Of a DNA stretch of 10,962 nucleotides, positions 1-6,509 are shown piece after piece (the stretch's first letter is position 1; each line of letters opens with the position of its first letter). The stretch is from an uncultured Bacteroidales bacterium (GTDB lineage Bacteria > Bacteroidota > Bacteroidia > Bacteroidales > UBA932), in NCBI GenBank assembly GCA_934726455.1, contig CAKVDS010000058.1, positions 1 through 10,962 of the forward strand, given 5' to 3'. The notes under the pieces are model-generated. The model saw nothing but the letters and a program-made list of their open reading frames with translations, was not told the DNA's origin and made no database searches. A program made the translations under genes and the position numbers.

Positions 1-378
1 CTCGCGAAGCTTATAGGTGAGCACGAAGCGTCCTGTGACGGCTTATTCGTGCTTGGAGGCTCGATGGGCGGCACCGGTACCTGGTCGCTAGCAAACACAT
101 ATCCGGAGAAGTTCAGCGGGATAATGCCCGTCGCCGGAAAACCGGGAACCGCCGGCGCTGCCAATTTCAGGTCAATGCGCGTCTGCACGGTGATGAGCGA
201 GTCCGATGAGGTGATGAAGACCGCCTACAAGGATGTCATGGTATTCTGTGAAAGCATCAATGCCGCCGGAGGCAGTACAAACTGCACGATAGTCCCGGCA
301 TCCGAGCAATGGTCGCATCAGACGACGTGCGAGCAGGCATATACAGAGGAGCATCTTCGCTGGCTGTTTGGGAGGTAA
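1..378 (+). CDS. Alpha/beta-hydrolase (esterase or peptidase-like), 5' truncated
   Basis: The reading frame is open from base 1, so only the C-terminal 125 residues are present and the start lies left of the window. The sequence GGSMGG (nucleophile Ser codon at 61-63) is a clear G-x-S-x-G nucleophile elbow, followed by the SLANTYPEKFSG helix typical of PHB-depolymerase-like, feruloyl-esterase-like and COG4099 'predicted peptidase' hydrolases. SESDEV is a likely site of the catalytic Asp and WSHQTT of the catalytic His, so the Ser-Asp-His triad seems complete. The substrate cannot be told from this part; in Bacteroidales such enzymes often remove ester groups from dietary glycans or act as secreted peptidases. 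A signal peptide would be outside the window. I am confident about the fold and not about the substrate. Confidence 0.8.
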   Translation, partial: LAKLIGEHEASCDGLFVLGGSMGGTGTWSLANTYPEKFSGIMPVAGKPGTAGAANFRSMRVCTVMSESDEVMKTAYKDVMVFCESINAAGGSTNCTIVPASEQWSHQTTCEQAYTEEHLRWLFGR

Positions 379-380
379 CT

Positions 381-535
381 CATTTTAGGAAATACCATCA
401 CGGAATCATCCGCGCCTCACATTATCTTGAGCAACATCTTGACGAGGCACCGCTTTTCAAGAGCGCTCTCGCGGAGGCGCTCTGCAAATAAGGGACTTGA
501 ATATTCTGTTCCGGGTCATTCTCTTCCAATGTTGA
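381..535 (+). pseudogene. Remnant of an AraC-type helix-turn-helix domain
   Basis: Between the hydrolase and the methyltransferase, one frame reads IIRASHYLEQHLDE followed by LAEALCK and a TAA stop at 489-491. The next frame continues with RDLNILFRVILFQ until a TGA at 533-535. Joined, these match the pattern of an AraC/XylS DNA-binding domain: a helix like 'YIEEHLDEPL', then 'LAEAL', then 'SRRxLNRLFR'. A single frameshift near 489-492 would explain the break. No start codon or N-terminal domain belongs to it. It may be a decayed regulator, or the worn regulatory half of an Ada-like protein next to the methyltransferase gene. The match rests on about 45 residues and could be chance. Confidence 0.35.
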
Positions 536-561
536 CGTAAGTCATTTTGGAGGGGAATGGC

Positions 562-590
562 TTGATATTCTCGCGTATTCATTAATTTTG
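562..590 (+). promoter_or_regulatory. Bacteroidetes-type promoter of the methyltransferase gene
   Basis: TAATTTTG at 583-590 matches the -7 consensus TAnnTTTG exactly. A TTG at 562-564 (within CTTG) sits 18 bases upstream as a -33 element. The inferred transcription start is about 597, leaving a leader of about 20 bases to the ATG at 616. Confidence 0.6.
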
Positions 591-615
591 CATTGCTTTG
601 ATGTGACATATTTCC

Positions 616-1134
616 ATGATGAAGAATATAATCAAGACAAGACGTTACGAATCACCATGCGGCACTTTGCAGCTGGGTTCATTTGATGACAGACTCTGCT
701 TGTGCGACTGGCAGGTGGAGAAGCACCGGGATCATGTGGACAGGCGGCTGAAACGTGCGTTGCGGGCGGAGTTTGAGGATGGTACGTCAGACGTGATTGA
801 AAAAACGGCTGCGCAGCTTGACGAGTACTTTGCCGGGAAGCGCAAGGAGTTTGATATTCCGTTGCTGTTCGTGGGTACGGATTTCCAGAAAAAGGTATGG
901 GACGAACTTCTGAGTATTCCTTATGGACAGACGGTTTCATACGGAGAGATGGCGCGGCGTATCGGCATGCCGAAATCCGTCCGGGCGGTGGCAAACGCCA
1001 ACGGTGCCAACGCCATTTCGATTCTCGCGCCCTGCCATAGGGTGATAGGCAGTGACGGGTCGCTTACTGGGTATGGCGGCGGACTTGCGGCCAAGAAAAT
1101 GCTGCTGGAATTGGAATCGGACTTGTCAGAATAG
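616..1134 (+). CDS. ogt: Methylated-DNA--protein-cysteine methyltransferase
   Basis: This 172-residue cytoplasmic protein repairs O6-alkylguanine (and O4-alkylthymine) in DNA by moving the alkyl group onto its own cysteine, a single-use reaction. The active-site motif PCHRVIG is present with the acceptor Cys at residue 140. The preceding helix SVRAVANANGAN carries the arginine finger (Arg123) and the recognition-helix Asn. VWDELLSIPYGQTVSYGEMA (about 94-113) is the conserved start of the DNA-binding domain, and residues 1-85 form the N-terminal RNase-H-like domain, including the usual YFAGKRKEF stretch. Length fits stand-alone Ogt. The second position of the RAVG motif is Ala (RAVA), a mild variation. 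The ATG at 616 follows a good promoter; the Met codon at 619 is an alternative start. The neighbouring AraC-like remnant suggests a possible past link to Ada-type regulation. Confidence 0.93.
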   Translation: MMKNIIKTRRYESPCGTLQLGSFDDRLCLCDWQVEKHRDHVDRRLKRALRAEFEDGTSDVIEKTAAQLDEYFAGKRKEFDIPLLFVGTDFQKKVWDELLSIPYGQTVSYGEMARRIGMPKSVRAVANANGANAISILAPCHRVIGSDGSLTGYGGGLAAKKMLLELESDLSE

Positions 1135-1172
1135 ATATATGAGAACCGGCCGGCCAGTCGTGGTCGCTATGT

Positions 1173-2714
1173 CTAATCAGTTATCCAGGACTCGATTGTG
1201 CGGGTCTTGGTAGAGATGTTCACTCCGACCTTTATGCACGTACCCTCAACCTTGAACGGAATCAGATACCCTTTCTCGTCAATCTGTTTCAACGCCTCAC
1301 CCGCGGATCCGTCCACCTTGAACTCAAAGACATATACCCGATCCTTGGTTCGGCACACGGCGTCGGCCCGGCCAACCGCGGACTTCACCTCGGCCTGGGT
1401 GTAGAACCCAAGCAACGAGAAGATCAGGTAGATGATCGTCTGGAAATGCTTCTCGGACTTGTTCTCCAGATCGTACGGGATTCCGGCAAGGTAGGACTGC
1501 ATCAGCGCCAGCGCCCCGTTGATGTCATGTCGGTACATCGCCGCATAGAATTTGGCAACAAAGCCGCTGCCGGTCATTTCCCGGTTCTTGTACTGTGACA
1601 GCAGTCCTTGAGTGAAGCCGATCTTTACCTCCTTGTTCGGATAGCCCAAAGTGTACAGCTGCAGTTCACGGTCATATTCCTTGATAGTCAGATAGCCTGT
1701 CTGGTATAGCATCGGAAGGGCATTGTCACTGATTTCCGGCGAGACATCGAAGTCGGATTCCGGAATGAGCGGTATGCTGTCCAATGTGGTCTCGTCAATC
1801 GGATTCTGCTTCAGACGTTCAAAGAGGAAAGTCGGTGTCCCACTCTCAAACCAATAACTTCCTATCTTCTTGGCGGCCAGTGCCTTCATCAGGCTGAACG
1901 GGTTGTAGATATCCTCAGACTCTTCACTAAAATGATACCCGTCGTAGTTGTCTTTCAGCAGTTCGCGCGCCTTCTCAAACGAAATACCCAGTCTGTCAGC
2001 CAGAATCTGAACAGGCTCATGCATTCCGTTGTCAAGTTCATTTTTAGAGATTCCACAAATCGCGGAATATTCCGGCATCATCGAGATGTTCATCAGATTG
2101 TTCAACTCACTGAATATGCTGAGCTGCGCGAACTTGGTGATCCCCGTGATGAACACGAACCTAATATACGGATCCAGACTCTTGATAGGGCTGTAGAAGT
2201 TCCTCATGATCTGACGCATAGGAACAAGCCGCTCCTTATCATTCATCACATCCAGAAGCGGAGCATCATATTCATCAATGATTATGACCGCCTTTTCGCC
2301 CGTCTGCCTCACCGCCCTGTGAACAAGTCCTTCAAACCGCTGGTTGATTTTTTCCTCGTCTTCACCTTTACCATAAACCTCCTCATAGCGAACAAGTTTG
2401 AGTCTCAGTTCGCTGACCAACTGCTCCTCGTTGCAATGCTTCGCCGTGGACATGTCAAAGTGGAACACCGGGTGCATGCTCCACTCTTTCTTGAGTTCCC
2501 CGGCCTTCAGCCCGTTGAACAGTTCTTTTTCCCCCTCAAAGTAACTATGGATTGTGGATGACAGCAACGACTTCCCAAACCTCCGCGGCCTGCTGAGAAA
2601 CACGTATTTGTAATTCTCCGCCAAGTCCTGCACGAACCCGGTCTTGTCGATGTAGATGTACCCTCCCTCGACAATGTCCCTGAACGTCTGCACCCCGATC
2701 GGGTATCTTATCAT
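1173..2714 (-). CDS. AAA-ATPase-like protein with C-terminal PDDEXK nuclease domain
   Basis: This 513-residue protein starts with MIRYPIGVQTF, the usual N-terminus of the family (AAA-ATPase_like, PF09820, with PDDEXK_9 at the C-terminus). The ATP-binding signature RPRRFGKSLL is at about 42-51 and a Walker B, IIIDEYDAP, at about 144-152. Near the end, GRADAV, VYVFEFK and the residues Asp451, Glu464 and Lys466 form a PDDEXK nuclease core. A longer frame exists upstream to 2831, but it would overlap the TATCTTTG promoter element. The start at 2714 has a GGAGG five bases ahead and is preferred; ATG at 2726 is an alternative. Many gut Bacteroidales carry numerous paralogues of this family, whose role is unproven (mobile-element or defence-like roles have been suggested). 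It converges on the methyltransferase gene with a 38-base gap. Confidence 0.88.
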   Translation of the reverse strand: MIRYPIGVQTFRDIVEGGYIYIDKTGFVQDLAENYKYVFLSRPRRFGKSLLSSTIHSYFEGEKELFNGLKAGELKKEWSMHPVFHFDMSTAKHCNEEQLVSELRLKLVRYEEVYGKGEDEEKINQRFEGLVHRAVRQTGEKAVIIIDEYDAPLLDVMNDKERLVPMRQIMRNFYSPIKSLDPYIRFVFITGITKFAQLSIFSELNNLMNISMMPEYSAICGISKNELDNGMHEPVQILADRLGISFEKARELLKDNYDGYHFSEESEDIYNPFSLMKALAAKKIGSYWFESGTPTFLFERLKQNPIDETTLDSIPLIPESDFDVSPEISDNALPMLYQTGYLTIKEYDRELQLYTLGYPNKEVKIGFTQGLLSQYKNREMTGSGFVAKFYAAMYRHDINGALALMQSYLAGIPYDLENKSEKHFQTIIYLIFSLLGFYTQAEVKSAVGRADAVCRTKDRVYVFEFKVDGSAGEALKQIDEKGYLIPFKVEGTCIKVGVNISTKTRTIESWITD

Positions 2715-2753
2715 TTTCGCCTCCATAGCTACTATCCAGTTAATGTCCAAGGT

Positions 2754-2761
2754 CAAAGATA
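2754..2761 (-). promoter_or_regulatory. -7 promoter element of the AAA-ATPase gene
   Basis: On the minus strand this reads TATCTTTG, an exact TAnnTTTG match. It would start transcription near 2747, about 33 bases ahead of the chosen ATG at 2714. No well-spaced -33 TTG is seen; the nearest, TTGACG, is 22 bases away. Confidence 0.55.
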
Positions 2762-2837
2762 ATGAATATTTCCCATTACACGTCAATATCCTCCGCTCCC
2801 TTATGGTCTTAACGCTCCGCCCCTCTGCCACACCGGA

Positions 2838-2913
2838 TGCAAATACCCGTCCTTTGCACCCGAAACTCCTTCAATCACCGTTTCGGGGTGCGAACTTCCA
2901 TATACCGCACCCC
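2838..2913. repeat. Cluster of overlapping inverted repeats
   Basis: Arm A GCACCCGAAAC (2856-2866) pairs with arm B GTTTCGGGGTGC (2880-2891) with one bulged G. The same arm B, as GGGGTGCG (2885-2892), also pairs perfectly with arm C CGCACCCC (2906-2913). Upstream, TGCAAA (2838-2843) pairs with TTTGCA (2853-2858), overlapping arm A. The hairpins therefore exclude one another. No T-run follows on either strand. It lies upstream of the AAA-ATPase promoter. Confidence 0.45.
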
Positions 2914-3055
2914 AACCATCATAATCACTCAAGTTTTGGATACCTGTAAAGGATTATGAAAAATTCCTTTTCGATTTGATATAAGAAACATCAGCCACTG
3001 GACGATTACAAAAGAAATAACGTCGTACAGCGGCTACCTCAACGCACTGAAAATT

Positions 3056-3086
3056 AACGGTGGCTTTGATTATCAAAACCACCGTT
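3056..3086 (-). terminator. Strong hairpin, probable terminator of the former tRNA-like gene
   Basis: AACGGTGGCTTTGAT (3056-3070) and ATCAAAACCACCGTT (3072-3086) are complementary over 14 of 15 positions. Read on the minus strand the hairpin lies about 40 bases past the 3' end of the tRNA-like fragment and is followed by AATTTTC. This is where the terminator of that gene would be expected. The T-tract is short, so termination is likely and not certain; the hairpin could act in both directions. Confidence 0.55.
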
Positions 3087-3127
3087 GTTCGTAGGATGTT
3101 TAATTAATTGTAAATCAATCAATATTG

Positions 3128-3150
3128 TGGAGATGGGCGGAGTCGAACCG
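3128..3150 (-). other. Attachment-site remnant: 3' end of a tmRNA or tRNA-Ala gene
   Basis: The minus strand reads as T-loop TTCGACT, T-stem 3' strand CCGCC, acceptor strand CATCTCC and discriminator A73, with the T-stem 5' side present only as CGG before the sequence diverges. The two remaining 5' T-stem bases would mismatch (A-C), so no full tRNA continues upstream. U70, which would pair with G3, and A73 are alanine-identity features shared by tRNA-Ala and tmRNA. An orphan 3' end directly before an integrase gene is the classic mark of an element inserted at a tRNA or tmRNA gene. By this reading the intact gene lies at the far end of the element, right of the window. No CCA is encoded after A73. 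Confidence 0.7.
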
Positions 3151-3230
3151 TTATTTTTCGGAGTATGATAGAATTTCGTAAAACATTGATTTATAATAAA
3201 ATCGGTATAATGAAGTTTATCTAAATATAC

Positions 3231-3261
3231 TTGCATCTTTGAAAATCTGTTTGTAAATTTG
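3231..3261 (+). promoter_or_regulatory. Promoter of the integrase gene
   Basis: TAAATTTG (3254-3261) is an exact -7 match and TTG (3231-3233) lies 20 bases upstream as a -33 element. Transcription would begin near 3268, giving a short leader to the ATG at 3286. The location excludes the frame start at 3259. Confidence 0.5.
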
Positions 3262-3285
3262 TTTGTATTTTTAAAGACAATAAGT

Positions 3286-4617
3286 ATGCCTGTAAAGTTC
3301 TACCTGCACCCGAAAACCAACAAACACGGCGAGGCTCCGATAACCGTCTCGATCAACATCCGTCAGACCAGGCTCCTTACGACACTCGGCTTCAGTGTCG
3401 ATCCGACTGCGTGGAATGAAAGTGGACAAGTCAAGCCACGCTATACGAACTCCAAAGGCATTCCGGCCAGAGTCATCAATAATCGTATTTATAAAATCCA
3501 AATTCACTTCTCCGAATACGAGACGAACCTGAAAGCGCGTCCGACATTGGATGAACTGAAAGAGGAACTATCCACCGCAATATCCCTTGGAGACGATTTG
3601 AAACCGATCGAGGCAGAAGATTCCGCACCTGTGAAATCAATCTTTGACTATCTTGATGAATTTGTCAAGGAGCAAAGTGTGCTGAACCAATGGGCATATG
3701 CGACGGTTCAGATTTGGAAGACATTCAGAAATCATCTGCTGTCCTTCGGGAAAAGACTTGAGTTCAGGGATTTCGATGAGAAAGGTCTCAGTCGTTTCAT
3801 AATGCATCTGCGTCGTGTGGACAAACTCGAAGAGAAGACAGTGCAGAAACAATTCAGTTGTCTCAAATGGTTTCTGAACTGGGCCATCCGCAAAGGCTAC
3901 TGCACGGAAGGAACCGTGAACAAATACCGCCCAAAGTTCAAAGTGCTTGAAAAGCCGGTCATATTCCTGACGAAGGAAGAACTTTTGAAACTCTACAACT
4001 ATGAGATCCCGCAAAACGGAACTAAGGTCAAACTGACTGATATGAACGGACTTGAATATGAAAAGACAGTCCAGGAAGCCGGAGCGTTGGCCAAGACCCG
4101 CGACCTTTTCTGCTTCTGCGCCTTCACTTCTCTTAGATATTCCGATATGGCATCACTGAAAAGGACAGACATCGCCGGAGACAAAATCTACATAACCACG
4201 CAGAAAACCAATGACCGTCTTCCGATTGACCTCAGCAGAAATGCCCAGGCAATACTCGACAAATACAAAGATGCGATATTCCCTACGGGGCGTGCTCTCC
4301 CAGTCATCTCTAACCAGAAGATGAACAAATACCTCAAGGACCTCGGAGAACTTTGTGGATTCACAGACCCGATAACGATTGTCTGCTACCGTGCGGGTCA
4401 ACGAGTTGAAGAGACATATCCGAAATATGCCCTCGTAGGCACCCACGCCGCCAGACGCACATTCATCTGTTTCGCCCTCTCCAATGGCATCCCACCGCAA
4501 GTCGTGATGAAATGGACCGGTCACTCCGACTACAAGGCGATGCGTCCCTACATTGACATCGCCGAGAAGACCAAGGCCAATGCGATGAAACTTATCGATG
4601 ACGCTTGGGGAATGTGA
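3286..4617 (+). CDS. int: Site-specific tyrosine recombinase (integrase)
   Basis: This 443-residue protein cuts and rejoins DNA through a covalent 3'-phosphotyrosine link to integrate and excise the element. The N-terminus, beginning VKFYLHPKTNKHGEAPI, is the arm-type DNA-binding domain common in Bacteroidetes integrases. A SAM-like core-binding domain follows at about 115-215 and the catalytic domain at about 225-440. Catalytic residues seen are Arg284 (TSLRYSD), Lys307 (QKTNDRLPI), His387 and Arg390 (HAARRTF), His413 (GHSDYKAM) and Tyr422 (RPYIDIA), so the set is complete. The ATG at 3286 is chosen because the longer frame (TTG, 3259) lies inside the promoter. It sits 136 bases from the attachment-site fragment and reads away from it, as usual for such integrases. 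The next gene starts 48 bases on with its own promoter. Confidence 0.93.
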   Translation: MPVKFYLHPKTNKHGEAPITVSINIRQTRLLTTLGFSVDPTAWNESGQVKPRYTNSKGIPARVINNRIYKIQIHFSEYETNLKARPTLDELKEELSTAISLGDDLKPIEAEDSAPVKSIFDYLDEFVKEQSVLNQWAYATVQIWKTFRNHLLSFGKRLEFRDFDEKGLSRFIMHLRRVDKLEEKTVQKQFSCLKWFLNWAIRKGYCTEGTVNKYRPKFKVLEKPVIFLTKEELLKLYNYEIPQNGTKVKLTDMNGLEYEKTVQEAGALAKTRDLFCFCAFTSLRYSDMASLKRTDIAGDKIYITTQKTNDRLPIDLSRNAQAILDKYKDAIFPTGRALPVISNQKMNKYLKDLGELCGFTDPITIVCYRAGQRVEETYPKYALVGTHAARRTFICFALSNGIPPQVVMKWTGHSDYKAMRPYIDIAEKTKANAMKLIDDAWGM

Positions 4618-4642
4618 TGCGTGAATGTTCGTGAATTTTCAA

Positions 4643-4650
4643 TAACTTTG
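4643..4650 (+). promoter_or_regulatory. -7 promoter element of the AlbA_2-type gene
   Basis: TAACTTTG matches TAnnTTTG exactly and lies between the integrase stop and the ATG at 4666. No good -33 TTG is seen 18-20 bases upstream (GTG at 4621-4623 is one base off). Its presence argues against the GTG start at 4621. Confidence 0.5.
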
Positions 4651-4665
4651 CAAAAACGACACGAT

Positions 4666-6318
4666 ATGTTCGATAATATCTTCTATACAAAGCTGCTCGA
4701 CTCTTTCATCGAACGCTATAAAAGTGAAAACAGGTTCATTGAGTTCAAAAGCAATCATCTTGAAGCAAAAGTCCTTGGGGAATATATTTCAGCATTGTCC
4801 AATGGAGCCTGCTTGGATCACGTTGATTTTGGCTACTTGTTCTTTGGCGTTGATAATGACACCTTGGAGGTTAAAGGTACGACTTTCGACCATGAACACA
4901 CATATCTAAAGACAGGGCAATCTCTGGAGTTGTTTCTTCGATTGGGAGTGACACCGAAAATTCGTTTTGAGATAGGAGAATTCAAGTATCGTGACATGAT
5001 TCGTGTTGTCGTTGTAAAGATCCCGGCTGCGGAAGGAGAACCGACAATGTTCCATAATGAGCCTTTTGTTCGGATTAACGAATCCAAGACTTCATTGCGC
5101 CCATACACGGACTGGATACGTGAAATCTATAACTCAAAGACCGACTGGAGTAAGGTGATTGTTGATGAGGCGACTATCGAAGACTTGGATCCTGAGGCAA
5201 TAGCGGTGGCACGAAAAGGATTTCTGGAACGCTATCCAAAGTTGTCCTCTGAGATAACCAGTTGGAATGACGCTGTATTTCTTGACAAAGCAAAACTTAC
5301 GATAGGTGGTGGAGTAACGAGGACAGCCCTGCTTCTGTTAGGAAAGGAAGAATCAGCTCATCTTTTGGGGCATATCGCACAGATTGACTGGAAACTTCAA
5401 ACAGTGACAGAGTCGGCTGCGGAAGTATTCTCGGTTCCATTCTTGCTATCCACAAGTAAGGTCTTGGCAAAGATCCGCAACTACAGATTCAAGATCTACC
5501 CAAACAACACATTGATTCCCACCGAGGTATGGAAATATGATGAAAAGATCATCTTAGAGGCTCTGCATAATTGCATTGCCCATCAGCGCTATCAGTCGAA
5601 TTGCCGCATCATAGTAACGGAGAAAGAAGATTGTCTGGAGTTCTGGAATGCGGGAGACTTCTTTGAGGGTAAATATGAAGACTATATCGAAGGAATCAAA
5701 ACACCGAAGAAGTACAGGAATCCATTTTTGGTTCAAGCTATGGTCAATATCAAGATGATTGACTCTCAGGGTTATGGAATACATACAATGTTTGTCCGGC
5801 AAAAAGACAGGTATCTTCCGATGCCTGATTATGACCAGACGGAAGATGGTGGTGTGAAACTTACTGTATCAGGGAATGTGATAGACATTGATTACAGTGT
5901 CCGGCTTATTCAGGATGCCAGCATAGACCTTTCCACAGCAGTGCTTCTCGATTGTGTCCAGAAGCATAAACCGCTTTCAGACACTGCGATAAAAGCGTTG
6001 AGAAAGGCGAATCTTATTGAAGGTAGAAAACCTAATCTGATTATCTCCAAGTCATTGGCGCAATCAACAGGCAAAGAGATAGAGTATTCAAAACGAAAAG
6101 GGTTCAGCGATGAATTCTGCTGTGACTTGATACTTAAAGCTTTGGGTGAACACAAATCCTTGTCCCGCAGTAAGATAAATGAACTTGTCCTCGATTACCT
6201 TCCTGCAGACCAAGATTTGCAGAACAAAATCTACAAGATTGGAAATCTTCTTGCAAAACTGAAAAGAAGACAACAGATTTTCCTTAATGACAACAAAGAG
6301 TGGTCACTCAAAAAGTAA
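4666..6318 (+). CDS. AlbA_2/Schlafen-type protein with HATPase_c_4-like domain
   Basis: This 550-residue cytoplasmic protein starts with an AlbA_2 (Schlafen AlbA_2, PF04326-type) domain at about 15-150: ENRFIEFKSN, then ISALSNG, then FGYLFFGVDN, closing with VRINESKTSLRPY. A GHKL-like ATPase fold (HATPase_c_4) follows at about 285-380, with the N-box-like EALHNCIAHQRYQ at 298-310, then FWNAGDF, NPFLVQAM and DSQGYGI. The C-terminal 60 residues look like a winged helix (SLSRSKINELV, then NLLAKLKRRQQI). This is the architecture of proteins often labelled 'RecG-related' or 'putative transcriptional regulator', although no helicase is present. Roles shown or proposed for the family include transcription control and, for some AlbA_2 proteins, phage defence. 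Base use is visibly AT-richer than the genes to its right, fitting a separately acquired cargo gene. The ATG at 4666 is chosen over GTG 4621 because of the promoter element. Confidence 0.85.
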   Translation: MFDNIFYTKLLDSFIERYKSENRFIEFKSNHLEAKVLGEYISALSNGACLDHVDFGYLFFGVDNDTLEVKGTTFDHEHTYLKTGQSLELFLRLGVTPKIRFEIGEFKYRDMIRVVVVKIPAAEGEPTMFHNEPFVRINESKTSLRPYTDWIREIYNSKTDWSKVIVDEATIEDLDPEAIAVARKGFLERYPKLSSEITSWNDAVFLDKAKLTIGGGVTRTALLLLGKEESAHLLGHIAQIDWKLQTVTESAAEVFSVPFLLSTSKVLAKIRNYRFKIYPNNTLIPTEVWKYDEKIILEALHNCIAHQRYQSNCRIIVTEKEDCLEFWNAGDFFEGKYEDYIEGIKTPKKYRNPFLVQAMVNIKMIDSQGYGIHTMFVRQKDRYLPMPDYDQTEDGGVKLTVSGNVIDIDYSVRLIQDASIDLSTAVLLDCVQKHKPLSDTAIKALRKANLIEGRKPNLIISKSLAQSTGKEIEYSKRKGFSDEFCCDLILKALGEHKSLSRSKINELVLDYLPADQDLQNKIYKIGNLLAKLKRRQQIFLNDNKEWSLKK

Positions 6319-6324
6319 GTACGT

Positions 6325-6457
6325 GAAATTTACTCGTCTTTTTTGCTGTTTACTTACTCTATTTTATTGAAAACGGCTCTCTGAATGCTTTCTGAGGCCG
6401 TTTTTGCTTATTAGATTTACTCGAAATTTACTCGTCATTACTCGTGATTTTACTCCG
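6325..6457 (+). repeat. TTACTC repeats, including a helically phased cluster
   Basis: TTACTC occurs at 6330-6335, 6354-6359, 6417-6422, 6428-6433, 6438-6443 and 6450-6455. The last four are spaced 11, 10 and 12 bases, about one helical turn, and mostly extend to ATTTACTCG. A longer perfect unit, GAAATTTACTCGTC, occurs twice, at 6325-6338 and 6423-6436, on either side of the terminator hairpin. The cluster lies in AT-rich non-coding DNA before the promoter of the 319-residue gene. Same-face direct repeats suggest a protein-binding array such as iterons or an operator. Confidence 0.65.
6370..6405 (+). terminator. Rho-independent terminator after the AlbA_2-type gene
   Basis: AAAACGGC (6370-6377) pairs with GCCGTTTT (6397-6404), with a loop of 19 bases and a T-run at 6401-6405. 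The A-run on the left arm lets it work in both directions. It lies about 50 bases after the stop codon at 6318. Confidence 0.75.
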
Positions 6458-6460
6458 CGT

Positions 6461-6476
6461 CAACAATTGTTGATAA
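6461..6476. promoter_or_regulatory. Perfect palindrome with overlapping DnaA-box-like 9-mer
   Basis: CAACAATTGTTG (6461-6472) is a perfect 12-base palindrome directly after the phased repeats. Overlapping it, the minus strand carries TTATCAACA (6468-6476), one base from the classical DnaA box TTATCCACA. It may be an operator or part of a replication origin. Confidence 0.4.
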
Positions 6477-6509
6477 CTTTTTATCGTTTCATACGCTCAA
6501 GCAGAATAT

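Larger units (their letters stand above)
2715..3285. other. Gene-free stretch spanning the chromosome/element junction
   Basis: No convincing gene lies in these 571 bases. In order they hold the AAA-ATPase promoter element (2754-2761), a nest of inverted repeats (2838-2913), about 140 bases where I see nothing (2914-3055), a strong hairpin (3056-3086), the tRNA-like 3' fragment (3128-3150), an AT-rich segment (3151-3230) and the integrase promoter (3231-3261). Short open frames crossing it run through the hairpins or the tRNA-like sequence and have no family resemblance. Confidence 0.6.

Noticed and set aside
1146..1153. CCGGCCGG palindrome between the converging methyltransferase and ATPase genes as a terminator
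   Set aside because: It is an 8-base palindrome without loop or T-run, so it cannot form a useful terminator hairpin.
2656..2949. 97-residue plus-strand open frame
   Set aside because: It overlaps the start of the well-supported ATPase gene on the other strand, runs through its promoter and hairpins, and resembles nothing.
3054..3236. 60-residue minus-strand open frame across the attachment site
   Set aside because: It covers the tRNA-like fragment and terminator hairpin, so the open frame is incidental.
3128..3240. Complete tRNA or tmRNA gene
   Set aside because: Upstream of the T-arm there is no matching 5' T-stem, anticodon arm or acceptor 5' strand; only the 3' end exists.
4621..4665. 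GTG start for the AlbA_2-type gene, adding 15 residues
   Set aside because: The added stretch includes the -7 element TAACTTTG, and the family-like sequence begins after ATG 4666.
6325..6457. CRISPR array
   Set aside because: The repeat units are about 6-14 bases with spacing of one helical turn or irregular gaps; there are no 28-37 base repeats, regular spacers or cas genes.
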